From Bacteroidota bacterium (lineage in GTDB: Bacteria > Bacteroidota > Ignavibacteria > Kapaibacteriales > Kapaibacteriaceae), in assembly GCA_003488525.1 (NCBI GenBank), contig DNLG01000033.1:20182-29124 (forward strand): a stretch of DNA of 8,943 nucleotides. The letters are read 5' to 3'. Position numbers and translations under genes: made by a program. Under the pieces are notes generated by a model. That model worked only from the letters and a program-made list of their open reading frames with translations. It did no database searches and was not told the DNA's origin. Of this stretch, positions 1 through 6,428 are shown piece after piece; the first letter of the stretch is position 1; each line of letters starts with the position of its first letter.

Positions 1-2
1 AC

Positions 3-1082
3 GAGATGTATCCCGACCTGGGACGGTTCTTTGCCGATAGCAACTTCAGCGTCGAAAAACAGCGTCTGAGCTACTCTGAGGACTCAAAGCTCAGCGACCA
101 GTACGACGCTATGGAAAACCTCGTTGCCGGATATGTGATGGTCGACGTGCCATTTCAGATCTCCGGCCTTGATGTTCGTCTCGTGACTGGTGCACGGGTG
201 GAAAAGAACATCCAGCTTCTGAACTCCTTCACTGTCACGGACGATCGTGTGAATGTCAATCGCGACATCGTGGATATTCTCCCGGCATTCAATCTGATCG
301 TCCGTCCATTCGAAAATCTCAACATTCGGACATCAGCGTCACAAACGCTTGCGCGTCCGTCTCTTCGGGAATTCGCCCCCTTCCAGTTTTACGACTTTGG
401 TTTGCAGGCAACAGTGTCGGGTAATCCAAACCTTGTTCGGGCACTGATTCAGAACTACGACCTGCGTGTTGAGTACTTCCCGTCCGCCGGCGAAGTTCTC
501 TCTGCCGGCGTTTTCTACAAGCGCTTTGAAAATGCGATCGAGGAAACGCTCTTCCCGCAGCAGTCTGAGCTTGTCCGCTCCTATGCCAACGCTAGTGGTC
601 CGGCGAACAACCTCGGAGTCGAACTCGAAGTGCGCAAGTCGCTGGGATTCTTTGGCGGAGTGATGCGCGACTTCATGGTGTCGGTCAATGCAGCCTTCAT
701 CGATTCGAGGATCATTGTTCAGCAGGCTGGTGTGAATGATGAGCGCTCGATGTGGGGACAGAGCCCCTACACCATCAACACAACGCTTTCGTACTTCAAC
801 CCATCAACACGCACGGCCGTCACGCTTGCCTACAACACGTATGGCCGCCGCATCATCCAGGTCAACCTCGTTGGTGTGTTCCAGGGCGATCCGCACGTGT
901 ATGAACTGCCACGGCATGTGATCGACTTCTCGGTCATCCAGCCATTCGGTGATGCTCTCGAACTGAAGATGAGCATACGTGACCTTCTCAATCAATCACT
1001 CAAGTGGGAGCAGAATGGTGCTCTCATTCAGTCCAACATCCGAGGCATGGGTGTAAGCCTTGGCCTTGGCTATAGAATGTAA
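3..1082 (+). CDS. TonB-dependent outer-membrane receptor, C-terminal part (5' end outside window)
   Basis: This is the C-terminal beta-barrel of a TonB-dependent receptor, which imports a large or scarce substrate across the outer membrane using energy from TonB-ExbBD. The frame is open to the window edge, so the Met codon at 6 is internal. About 359 residues are visible; such receptors usually have 700-1000, so the plug domain and any N-terminal carboxypeptidase-regulatory-like domain lie upstream. The typical barrel signatures are present: an S-x-TLARPSLREFAPF segment (about 335-385), then GNPNL...NYDLRVEYFP and AGVFYKRFENAIE (about 418-540), followed by alternating amphipathic strands. It ends in a short beta strand, LGLGYRM; the aromatic Tyr is third from the end and the last residue is Met rather than the usual Phe. 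The secreted-protein gene follows 29 bases downstream with no terminator, suggesting an operon. The family call is firm; the substrate is unknown. Confidence 0.9.
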   Translation, partial: EMYPDLGRFFADSNFSVEKQRLSYSEDSKLSDQYDAMENLVAGYVMVDVPFQISGLDVRLVTGARVEKNIQLLNSFTVTDDRVNVNRDIVDILPAFNLIVRPFENLNIRTSASQTLARPSLREFAPFQFYDFGLQATVSGNPNLVRALIQNYDLRVEYFPSAGEVLSAGVFYKRFENAIEETLFPQQSELVRSYANASGPANNLGVELEVRKSLGFFGGVMRDFMVSVNAAFIDSRIIVQQAGVNDERSMWGQSPYTINTTLSYFNPSTRTAVTLAYNTYGRRIIQVNLVGVFQGDPHVYELPRHVIDFSVIQPFGDALELKMSIRDLLNQSLKWEQNGALIQSNIRGMGVSLGLGYRM

Positions 1083-1101
1083 TCATGACCAATATCCACA
1101 C

Positions 1102-1107
1102 GGAGAG
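1102..1107 (+). promoter_or_regulatory. Shine-Dalgarno site that fixes the start of the T9SS protein
   Basis: GGAGAG at 1102-1107 lies 6 bases (counted from the GGAG core) before the ATG at 1112. An in-frame ATG at 1085 would add nine polar residues in front of an otherwise canonical signal peptide and has no such site. The start at 1112 is therefore preferred. Confidence 0.75.
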
Positions 1108-1111
1108 ATCT

Positions 1112-4100
1112 ATGCGCACCGTAGTCACCATCCTTGCAATGCTGATGTGCCTAACGGCAACATCCCTTGCTCAGAACCCTTCTTCCTGTTCCATACGAAC
1201 ACCTAATGGGGGCGAGACATTTCGTCCGGGAACGACACAGGAAATGCGTTGGGACACAGCCGGCACGTTCCGTGCTCGGTGGCGCTTTCTCTTTGGAACG
1301 TCTCCTGCAGGACCGTGGACGGCGCTTACGGGCCTGACGAACGTACTTGACTCCGGCGCAACGCGCGGTCAGTCAGTGCCGACCTCAGGGGGCTGGCGCG
1401 TTCCGAACGTGCCAACAACATCCGGATACATCCGCATGGAACTGATTGCCGATCCGACGGTCTTCGACATCACCGACAATCCCTTCACGATCGAAGAGCC
1501 CCGTGTCATCCAACCGGATTCAATTCTCAGCGGTGAGATCAGCACATCGATCACTCTTCGTGCGACGAAGATCTACGGCATCAGCGGCTATGTGTATGTG
1601 AACAACGGAGCCACACTGACGGTGGAGCCGGGCACGATCATCGTCGGCGATACACCCGGTGCGAACTCAGCGCTGGTCATCAACCGTGGCGGAAAGCTCA
1701 TTGCCGACGGAACAAAGGAGCGTCCGATCGTCTTCACATCGCGTGCAGCGCCGGGACAGCGTGCTCGCGGTGACTGGGGTGGAATCCTCATCTGCGGCAA
1801 GGCCCGCGTCAATCAGCCAGCCGGACAGGCTGCCCTTGAAGGTGGCGTTGCCGATCAGACCGCCGGTGGTAAGGGATGGTACGGAGGAACGGATGACGAC
1901 GACAACAGTGGCATTCTGCGCTATGTCCGCATTGAATTCGCAGGTATCGCAACGCAGCCAAACTCGGAGTTGAACTCGCTCACGCTTGGTGGTGTGGGTC
2001 GTGGCACGGTGATCGAGTACGTGCAGTGCTCGTATGGAAACGATGACGCCTTCGAATGGTTCGGTGGCTCGGTCAACGGCAAGTATCTGATCGCCTACGG
2101 CACACTTGATGATGACTTCGACTGCGACAACGGATTTTCCGGCAAGGTGCAGTTCGGTCTCGTGAAGCGATTCCGTACCGTGGCCGATGTTTCCACGTCA
2201 CAGGCCTTTGAGATCGACAACGATGCAACAGGGTCATTCAACAATCCACGCACCGTGCCCATCTTCTCGAACTTCACGGTGATCGGTCCGCTTCAGGACA
2301 CGACGTGGACTGCCGGTAGCGGAGCAAACCAATACAGTTCACGTTACGGAGCAGCGGCGCAGATCCGTCGCAATGCTCGTGCAAGCATCTTCAACACGGT
2401 CTTCGTTGGCTGGCCGCGCGGTTTTGAGATCGCCCAGGCTCCAACGATGGTTGCCGCCAACGGTGACACCCTGATGGTGCGCAACAACAGCTGGTTCGGT
2501 GTCAAGGGGGCTACTCTGACACTCGCCAGCGGGACACCGCCATCGGGCATGGATGCGAACTGGCTGCTCAAGAGCGGATTCAATAATGAGGTGGAAAAGG
2601 GCAACACGAACAACGCCTTCATCGCCAATCCATGGCCAAACGACAACACCTTCGATCCGCGTCCGCTGGGCGTGGCCTCTTACCTGTCGACCGGAAGCTT
2701 TGACAATGGTTCTCCACTTGTTCAAATCTCGGATAGCTACTTCCAGCGCGTATCGTATCGTGGTGCGTTTTCTGACGGTGCAGACAGGTGGGACGCAGGT
2801 TGGGCCGAATACGATCCGGTTAACCGTGAGTATCGTGCACAGCCCCTTGTTCGCCTCGTGTCGCCGGGGGCGGCTGCCGGTGAAAAGTATCAGCAGGGTC
2901 AGAAACTCACGATCACGTGGGACACTTCGGGCGCTGCCGGCAACACGTACAGGTTCGAATTCGCAACGTCGGCAACCGGACCATGGCAGCCGATCGCAGG
3001 AGCTGAGAGCGTAACGGACGCCGGTGCCACGCGTGGCATGCTGAAGGATGGATTTACAACACCCAACATCGTTACGAACAGTGGTTACATCCGCATGACG
3101 CTGGCTAGTGACCCTTCCGTCTTCGATGTTTCAGACTTCCCATTCGCCATCGAAGCTCCCGTGGTGGTTGAGCCAACCGTGCGTCTTATCGAGCCGGGCG
3201 GAAACAACAAGGTCTTCCGCGTCGGACAGTCAGTGGATGTGCGCTGGGATACAACGAATACATTCCGCCGTCGCTGGCGCTTTGAGTTTGGTAAGAGTCC
3301 GGAAGGCCCGTGGAAGGCGATCAACGGTCTATCCAATGTCCTCGACAGTGCAACACGCCGCGGTTCGTTTGCCGGCGCAATCGTGTTCCGTCCGGAGGAT
3401 CAGACCAAGAGCGGATATGTGAAGATGACCCTGCTGAGCGACACGACGAAGTTTGACATTAACGATCAGCCATTCGAGGTCATTGCTCCGGCACCGATCA
3501 AGGTCGACTCTATCCTCGAAGGCGAGATCACAGGTCGTGTAAAACTCGTCAACACCAAGATCTATGGACTCAAGGGCTACGTCTACGTCAACGACGGAGC
3601 AACACTTGAAATTGAGAAGGGCACGATCATTGTCGGTGATGAGCCCGGCAACAACTCGGCCCTTGTGATCAATCGTGGTGGCAAGATCCTGGCCGAAGGC
3701 ACGGCGCAGGACCCGATCATTTTCACCTCGCGTGCTGTTCCCGGACAGCGTGCCCGGGGTGACTGGGGCGGCATCCTGATCTGTGGTAAAGCACGCATCA
3801 ATCAGCCAGCCGGACAGGCTGCACTGGAAGGCGGCGTGGCATCACAGACTCCGGGTGGCAAGGGGTGGTATGGCGGAACAGATGACGACGACAACAGTGG
3901 CGTTCTCAAGTACGTCCGCATCGAGTTTGCCGGTATTGCCACGCAGCCAAACTCCGAACTGAACTCGCTCACAATGGGTGGCGTCGGCCGCGGCACAGCC
4001 ATCGACTACGTTCAGGTGTCCTACGGTAACGATGACGGCTTTGAGTGGTTCGGCGGAACGGTCAATTCGAAGTATCTGATCTCGACGGGCATCCTGGATG

Positions 4101-5113
4101 ACGACTTCGATACCGACAACGGTTTCAGCGGGAAAGTGCAGTTCGGTGTGGTCCAGCGCTATCGCACAATTGCCGATGTGTCAACATCACAAGCATTCGA
4201 GTCCGACAACGACGCGCAGGCCTCGTACAATCAGCCGTTCACATCGGCAACATTCAGCAACATCACGGCTATCGGTCCGGTGCAGGACACGGCGTGGACT
4301 GCGGGCTCCGGTGCGAACCAGTACAGCACACGCTTTGGTGCAGCCGCTCAGATCCGCCGCAATTCACGTCAGTCCATCCACAACTCCGTCTTCGTAGGAT
4401 GGCCGCGTGGTTTTGAGTTCGCTCAGGTGCCAACGATGATCGCAGCGGCTGGCGATTCGATCGAGATTCGCAACAACTCATGGTATGGCGTTAAGGGTGC
4501 TGTTCTGACACTTGCCGGCGGCACGGCTCCTGCGGGCATTGATGCCAGCTGGCTTGGAAAGGCCGAATACGGAAATGTTGTTGACAAGAGCTCGCCGGCC
4601 GGTGCAATGCTCGAGAATCCATTCCCGACGAACATCGACTTCAATCCAGCGATCAAGACCGGAAGCCCCCTTGAAAACTCTGCGGCATTTGCCGGCAAGG
4701 CGGCCGACAGCTTCTTCGAGAAGGTAGCCTTCCGCGGCGCGTTTGGACTGCAGCGCTGGGATCTTCCTTGGTCGGAGTATGATCCGGTTAACCGCGAGTA
4801 TCGAGCAAAGACGCCGAACACCTCCGTACGTGAAGACGACCAGATGCGCGCCGGCATCACCGGAAGCGTGTTCCCTAACCCGACGATGGATGCCGCGACC
4901 GTTCGCTATCAGCTTGCGAATGCCGACGTGGTAACCGTCCGACTGACCGATGCAACGGGCGCCGTTGCAGCAACATTCTTTGCGAATGCTGCGCAGCAGG
5001 CAGGCGTGTATGAGTTCCGGCTCATCACGGCGGACCTTGCTACCGGTCTTTACTACCTGACGATCTCTGGTGAGCGCGGAACCATGACGACACCTGTCAC
5101 CGTGACCCGCTGA
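1112..5113 (+). CDS. Large T9SS-secreted protein: signal peptide, three Kre9/KNH Ig-like domains, two duplicated beta-helix modules, type A sorting domain
   Basis: A 1333-residue secreted protein, predicted to cross the inner membrane by Sec and the outer membrane by type IX secretion, ending up surface-attached or released. Order of parts: signal peptide 1-20 (MRTVV...TSLA, then Q); Kre9/KNH-like Ig domain 27-130, opening with a TPNGGETFRPG motif and a WDT strand; beta-helix-like module 136-576 with GDWGGILICGKA, GGTDDDDNSG, YVRIEFAGIA and DDDFDCDNGFSGK; Ig domain two about 579-687; Ig domain three about 690-793; second beta-helix module 799-1232; linker; sorting domain about 1246-1333 with the FPNP motif (1254-1257), a V-x-L-x-D-x-x-G strand and ATGLYYLTI near the end. 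The family with GDWGG and DDDFDTDNGFSGK signatures is, from memory, widespread in Bacteroidota and of unknown function. It probably forms an operon with the preceding receptor. There are no catalytic residues I can name, so binding or capture is more likely than enzymatic work, but that is inference. Confidence 0.88.
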   Translation: MRTVVTILAMLMCLTATSLAQNPSSCSIRTPNGGETFRPGTTQEMRWDTAGTFRARWRFLFGTSPAGPWTALTGLTNVLDSGATRGQSVPTSGGWRVPNVPTTSGYIRMELIADPTVFDITDNPFTIEEPRVIQPDSILSGEISTSITLRATKIYGISGYVYVNNGATLTVEPGTIIVGDTPGANSALVINRGGKLIADGTKERPIVFTSRAAPGQRARGDWGGILICGKARVNQPAGQAALEGGVADQTAGGKGWYGGTDDDDNSGILRYVRIEFAGIATQPNSELNSLTLGGVGRGTVIEYVQCSYGNDDAFEWFGGSVNGKYLIAYGTLDDDFDCDNGFSGKVQFGLVKRFRTVADVSTSQAFEIDNDATGSFNNPRTVPIFSNFTVIGPLQDTTWTAGSGANQYSSRYGAAAQIRRNARASIFNTVFVGWPRGFEIAQAPTMVAANGDTLMVRNNSWFGVKGATLTLASGTPPSGMDANWLLKSGFNNEVEKGNTNNAFIANPWPNDNTFDPRPLGVASYLSTGSFDNGSPLVQISDSYFQRVSYRGAFSDGADRWDAGWAEYDPVNREYRAQPLVRLVSPGAAAGEKYQQGQKLTITWDTSGAAGNTYRFEFATSATGPWQPIAGAESVTDAGATRGMLKDGFTTPNIVTNSGYIRMTLASDPSVFDVSDFPFAIEAPVVVEPTVRLIEPGGNNKVFRVGQSVDVRWDTTNTFRRRWRFEFGKSPEGPWKAINGLSNVLDSATRRGSFAGAIVFRPEDQTKSGYVKMTLLSDTTKFDINDQPFEVIAPAPIKVDSILEGEITGRVKLVNTKIYGLKGYVYVNDGATLEIEKGTIIVGDEPGNNSALVINRGGKILAEGTAQDPIIFTSRAVPGQRARGDWGGILICGKARINQPAGQAALEGGVASQTPGGKGWYGGTDDDDNSGVLKYVRIEFAGIATQPNSELNSLTMGGVGRGTAIDYVQVSYGNDDGFEWFGGTVNSKYLISTGILDDDFDTDNGFSGKVQFGVVQRYRTIADVSTSQAFESDNDAQASYNQPFTSATFSNITAIGPVQDTAWTAGSGANQYSTRFGAAAQIRRNSRQSIHNSVFVGWPRGFEFAQVPTMIAAAGDSIEIRNNSWYGVKGAVLTLAGGTAPAGIDASWLGKAEYGNVVDKSSPAGAMLENPFPTNIDFNPAIKTGSPLENSAAFAGKAADSFFEKVAFRGAFGLQRWDLPWSEYDPVNREYRAKTPNTSVREDDQMRAGITGSVFPNPTMDAATVRYQLANADVVTVRLTDATGAVAATFFANAAQQAGVYEFRLITADLATGLYYLTISGERGTMTTPVTVTR
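1517..2839 (+). repeat. Internal repeat copy 1 (beta-helix module) of the T9SS protein
   Basis: This segment encodes residues 136-576, from DSILSGEI to EYDPVNREYRA, and is repeated at 3506-4807 with a constant offset of 1989 bases through the core. The offset drops to 1968 at the end because copy 2 is seven residues shorter there. By eye about four of five residues match in the core. At DNA level the longest identical runs are only about 20-25 bases (for example 1809-1833 against 3798-3822), with many synonymous changes between them. That indicates an old, protein-constrained duplication rather than a recent one. The preceding Ig domain (from about 1190) is also repeated, before copy 2. Confidence 0.92.
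3506..4807 (+). repeat. Internal repeat copy 2 (beta-helix module) of the T9SS protein
   Basis: This is the second copy of the module, residues 799-1232, from DSILEGEI to EYDPVNREYRA. It keeps the GDWGGILICGKA, GGTDDDDNSG (DDDD at 924-927), PNSELNSLT, NDD-x-FEWFGG and DDDFDTDNGFSGK motifs of copy 1. Two cysteines of copy 1 (C306, C338) are replaced by Val 969 and Thr 1001. The sorting domain follows directly after it. Confidence 0.92.
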
Positions 5114-5140
5114 TCACCGATCGTGAACAGAACGCCGCTG

Positions 5141-5166
5141 CGGCCGGCCTCGAAAGGGGCTGGCCG
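5141..5166 (+). terminator. Strong hairpin between convergent genes, probable (bidirectional) transcription terminator
   Basis: CGGCCGGCCTC pairs with GGGGCTGGCCG over 11 consecutive pairs, two of them G-T wobbles, closing a GAAA tetraloop. On the plus-strand transcript this is a C(GAAA)G GNRA-type loop. It sits in the 73-base gap between the stop of the T9SS gene and the stop of the convergent acyltransferase gene, which is the expected place for a terminator. The downstream tract on the plus strand (TTGTCGGTTT) is only weakly T-rich and the minus side has no T run, so termination may be inefficient or factor-assisted. The hairpin could also serve as a 3' end stabiliser. Confidence 0.6.
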
Positions 5167-5186
5167 TTGTCGGTTTATGGGGCTTG

Positions 5187-6263
5187 TCAGGGTCGGAGGA
5201 TGAAGTACGTGATAATGCCAATGATCTGCAGCCGAATGATCGTTGCTGCCATCGACGGGCGCTCCCGTTTGAGCCAGTGCCATGCGAGCATCAATCCGGA
5301 AAAGCCGGCACTGACGAGGATCCAGATCAGGAAGTTCGGTCCATATCCAACGTGATGGGTGCCATGGATGTTGTCGAGCCACGGAGCCAGTGAACCGTAC
5401 ACGAGCAGCAGGTGACTCACGTACATGAACAGCGACTCATTGCCCAGCGTGACAAGAAAGCGCCCGACCTTCGTGTTCGGTATCGATGATTCCCACCGAT
5501 ACAGCAGACCGAGCAGCAGTAGCGTTGCACACACCCGAAACAGCAAGCCGCCCGGAGAGCGCCACCAGACAGCGTCCCACGGCATGGATGGTCCGTAAAA
5601 GAAGCTCAGAAACAGTACAACGGGTCCGGCAAGCCCCATGATCACAAACATCCGTGCCAACTTGTCGCGGTCGGACGTTTGCATGAACCATCCGGTGATG
5701 GCCGCTCCGGTGAACAGATAGCCGCTCCAGGGGAACAGAGGAAATTGGCTGAGCTCACTCTTTGGGACCATCCAGGAGAGGCCGAAGATGATGGCTGCGA
5801 TGCAGGCGTAGGCGATCGTTGCCTTCCCGAGATCTCGAAGTGCAAGGAAAACGGCAAGTGCGCCCAGCGATGCATAGACGATCACGTGCAGCACGTCCAG
5901 CTGCGCCCAGCTCATCCACGTCGATGCCGGAGCATTGATCATCTGTCCGAGTGAGTAGATCGGTGCGTGCAGAACGTAGGCACAGAAGAGAACGTAGGCC
6001 AGGCGACGGAGATACGTTAACAGGTCACTGCCAAACTCCAGGTACTTTGGTCCTTTGCGGGAGAGGGCAATCCACAGGCCCGACCCGGCACAGAAGATGA
6101 AGGTGGGGGCAACGTAGCCATTGGAGATGTTCAGGATGTTGAACACCATCGACGAACGAAGCGCCGGATCGAGGATGACGTTCGTGACGTGTACCTGGAT
6201 CATCCATAGCACGGCGATCCCGCGTGCCGCATCAAGAAAGGCCAGTCGCTGCGATGCTGCCAT
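5187..6263 (-). CDS. Multi-pass membrane acyltransferase, HGSNAT/DUF1624-like
   Basis: A 358-residue integral membrane protein with roughly ten hydrophobic segments. The N-terminus carries R-x-x-FLDAARGIAVLWMIQVH (residues 6-25), the signature shared by heparan-alpha-glucosaminide N-acetyltransferase-type (DUF1624) and acyltransferase-3 proteins. His25 in the first helix is a candidate for carrying or activating the acyl group. Further family-like segments are AP-x-FIFCAG (52-60), QLDVLHVI (121-128), FPLFPWSGYLFTGAAI (174-189) and LGNESLFMYVSHLLLVYG (273-290). The FPLxPWxGY and APxFxFxAG motifs favour the HGSNAT/DUF1624 branch over acyltransferase 3. Known members move acyl groups from cytoplasmic acyl-CoA to sugars on the far side of a membrane, so an envelope or exported glycan is a likely acceptor, though none is indicated here. 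The ATG at 6263 is preceded by AAAGGA at a distance of 10 bases and by a small gene ending 3 bases upstream. The exact substrate is unknown. Confidence 0.75.
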   Translation of the reverse strand: MAASQRLAFLDAARGIAVLWMIQVHVTNVILDPALRSSMVFNILNISNGYVAPTFIFCAGSGLWIALSRKGPKYLEFGSDLLTYLRRLAYVLFCAYVLHAPIYSLGQMINAPASTWMSWAQLDVLHVIVYASLGALAVFLALRDLGKATIAYACIAAIIFGLSWMVPKSELSQFPLFPWSGYLFTGAAITGWFMQTSDRDKLARMFVIMGLAGPVVLFLSFFYGPSMPWDAVWWRSPGGLLFRVCATLLLLGLLYRWESSIPNTKVGRFLVTLGNESLFMYVSHLLLVYGSLAPWLDNIHGTHHVGYGPNFLIWILVSAGFSGLMLAWHWLKRERPSMAATIIRLQIIGIITYFILRP

Positions 6264-6266
6264 GCG

Positions 6267-6383
6267 TTACGGATCCTTTGGAGTTCTGCCGGAGAGCCGC
6301 CTGACAAATCCCATCAGGTAGGGGGCCAGCAGGATCCCGACAACGATGATGGTACCAATGATGATAAATGGGCGCTGGAACAT
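6267..6383 (-). CDS. Small single-helix membrane protein (38 aa), upstream partner of the acyltransferase
   Basis: I read this short frame directly: ATG at 6383-6381, TAA at 6269-6267. The product begins MFQRPFIIIG, continues with one hydrophobic stretch (about residues 6-26, rich in Ile, Val, Leu and Gly), and ends in a basic tail with VRRLSGRTPK. This is a typical small membrane protein; the basic tail suggests a cytoplasmic C-terminus. Third codon positions are mostly C or G, as in the neighbouring genes. The stop codon lies only 3 bases before the acyltransferase ATG, so the two are very likely co-transcribed and coupled. There is no clear Shine-Dalgarno before its ATG, and an in-frame stop 45 bases upstream leaves no better start. 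I do not recognise a family. It may assist or regulate the acyltransferase, or be a leader; either is inference. A different minus-strand frame also overlaps this region but is not hydrophobic. Confidence 0.5.
   Translation of the reverse strand: MFQRPFIIIGTIIVVGILLAPYLMGFVRRLSGRTPKDP
6274..6279 (-). promoter_or_regulatory. Shine-Dalgarno site of the acyltransferase, inside the preceding small gene
   Basis: Read on the minus strand, AAAGGA lies 10 bases before the ATG at 6263. It falls within the last codons (Pro-Lys-Asp) of the 38-residue small gene. Ribosomes finishing that gene would reach its stop next to this start, which is the usual layout for translational coupling. Confidence 0.5.
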
Positions 6384-6402
6384 ATCGGGAAGATAGGGAT
6401 GG

Positions 6403-6410
6403 TATTTTTG
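6403..6410 (+). promoter_or_regulatory. Possible Bacteroidota-type -7 promoter element for ppx
   Basis: TATTTTTG matches the TAnnTTTG -7 consensus known for Bacteroidota primary-sigma promoters. It stands in the 45-base gap between divergent genes, 18 bases before the exopolyphosphatase ATG at 6429, predicting a very short 5' leader of about a dozen bases. I see no convincing TTG-type -33 element about 20 bases further upstream, so the call is weak. It is one of the few AT-rich tracts in this window. Confidence 0.35.
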
Positions 6411-6428
6411 ACAACGAATTGATCAGCC

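Noticed and set aside
1085..1111. Upstream ATG at 1085 as start of the T9SS protein
   Set aside because: It adds nine polar or charged residues before a canonical signal peptide and lacks a ribosome binding site, whereas the ATG at 1112 has GGAGAG at good spacing.
1112..1192. Lipoprotein signal for the T9SS protein, because of cysteines at residues 13 and 26
   Set aside because: Neither cysteine has a lipobox in front of it. The C-terminal sorting domain also points to T9SS export rather than lipidation.
1517..4807. Direct repeats considered as a mobile element or CRISPR-type array
   Set aside because: There are only two long in-frame copies that encode the same protein module. There are no terminal inverted repeats, target duplications, transposase or regular short spacers.
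4423..4860. Minus-strand 145-codon frame inside the T9SS gene, and similar antisense frames at 1588-1812, 2339-2725 and 3583-3801
   Set aside because: They are antisense shadows of the repeated beta-helix coding sequence. The frames at 1588-1812 and 3583-3801 resemble each other only because the sense repeats do.
5187..6263. Assignment of the membrane protein as an OafA-type acyltransferase 3
   Set aside because: The N-terminal RG...H motif fits both families, but the APxFxFxAG and FPLxPWxGY segments fit HGSNAT/DUF1624 better. It is kept only as an alternative.
6232..6414. Minus-strand 60-codon frame overlapping the acyltransferase start
   Set aside because: It runs through the acyltransferase start in another frame and has no hydrophobic or domain pattern. 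The competing 38-residue frame has a clean transmembrane segment and a coupled stop.
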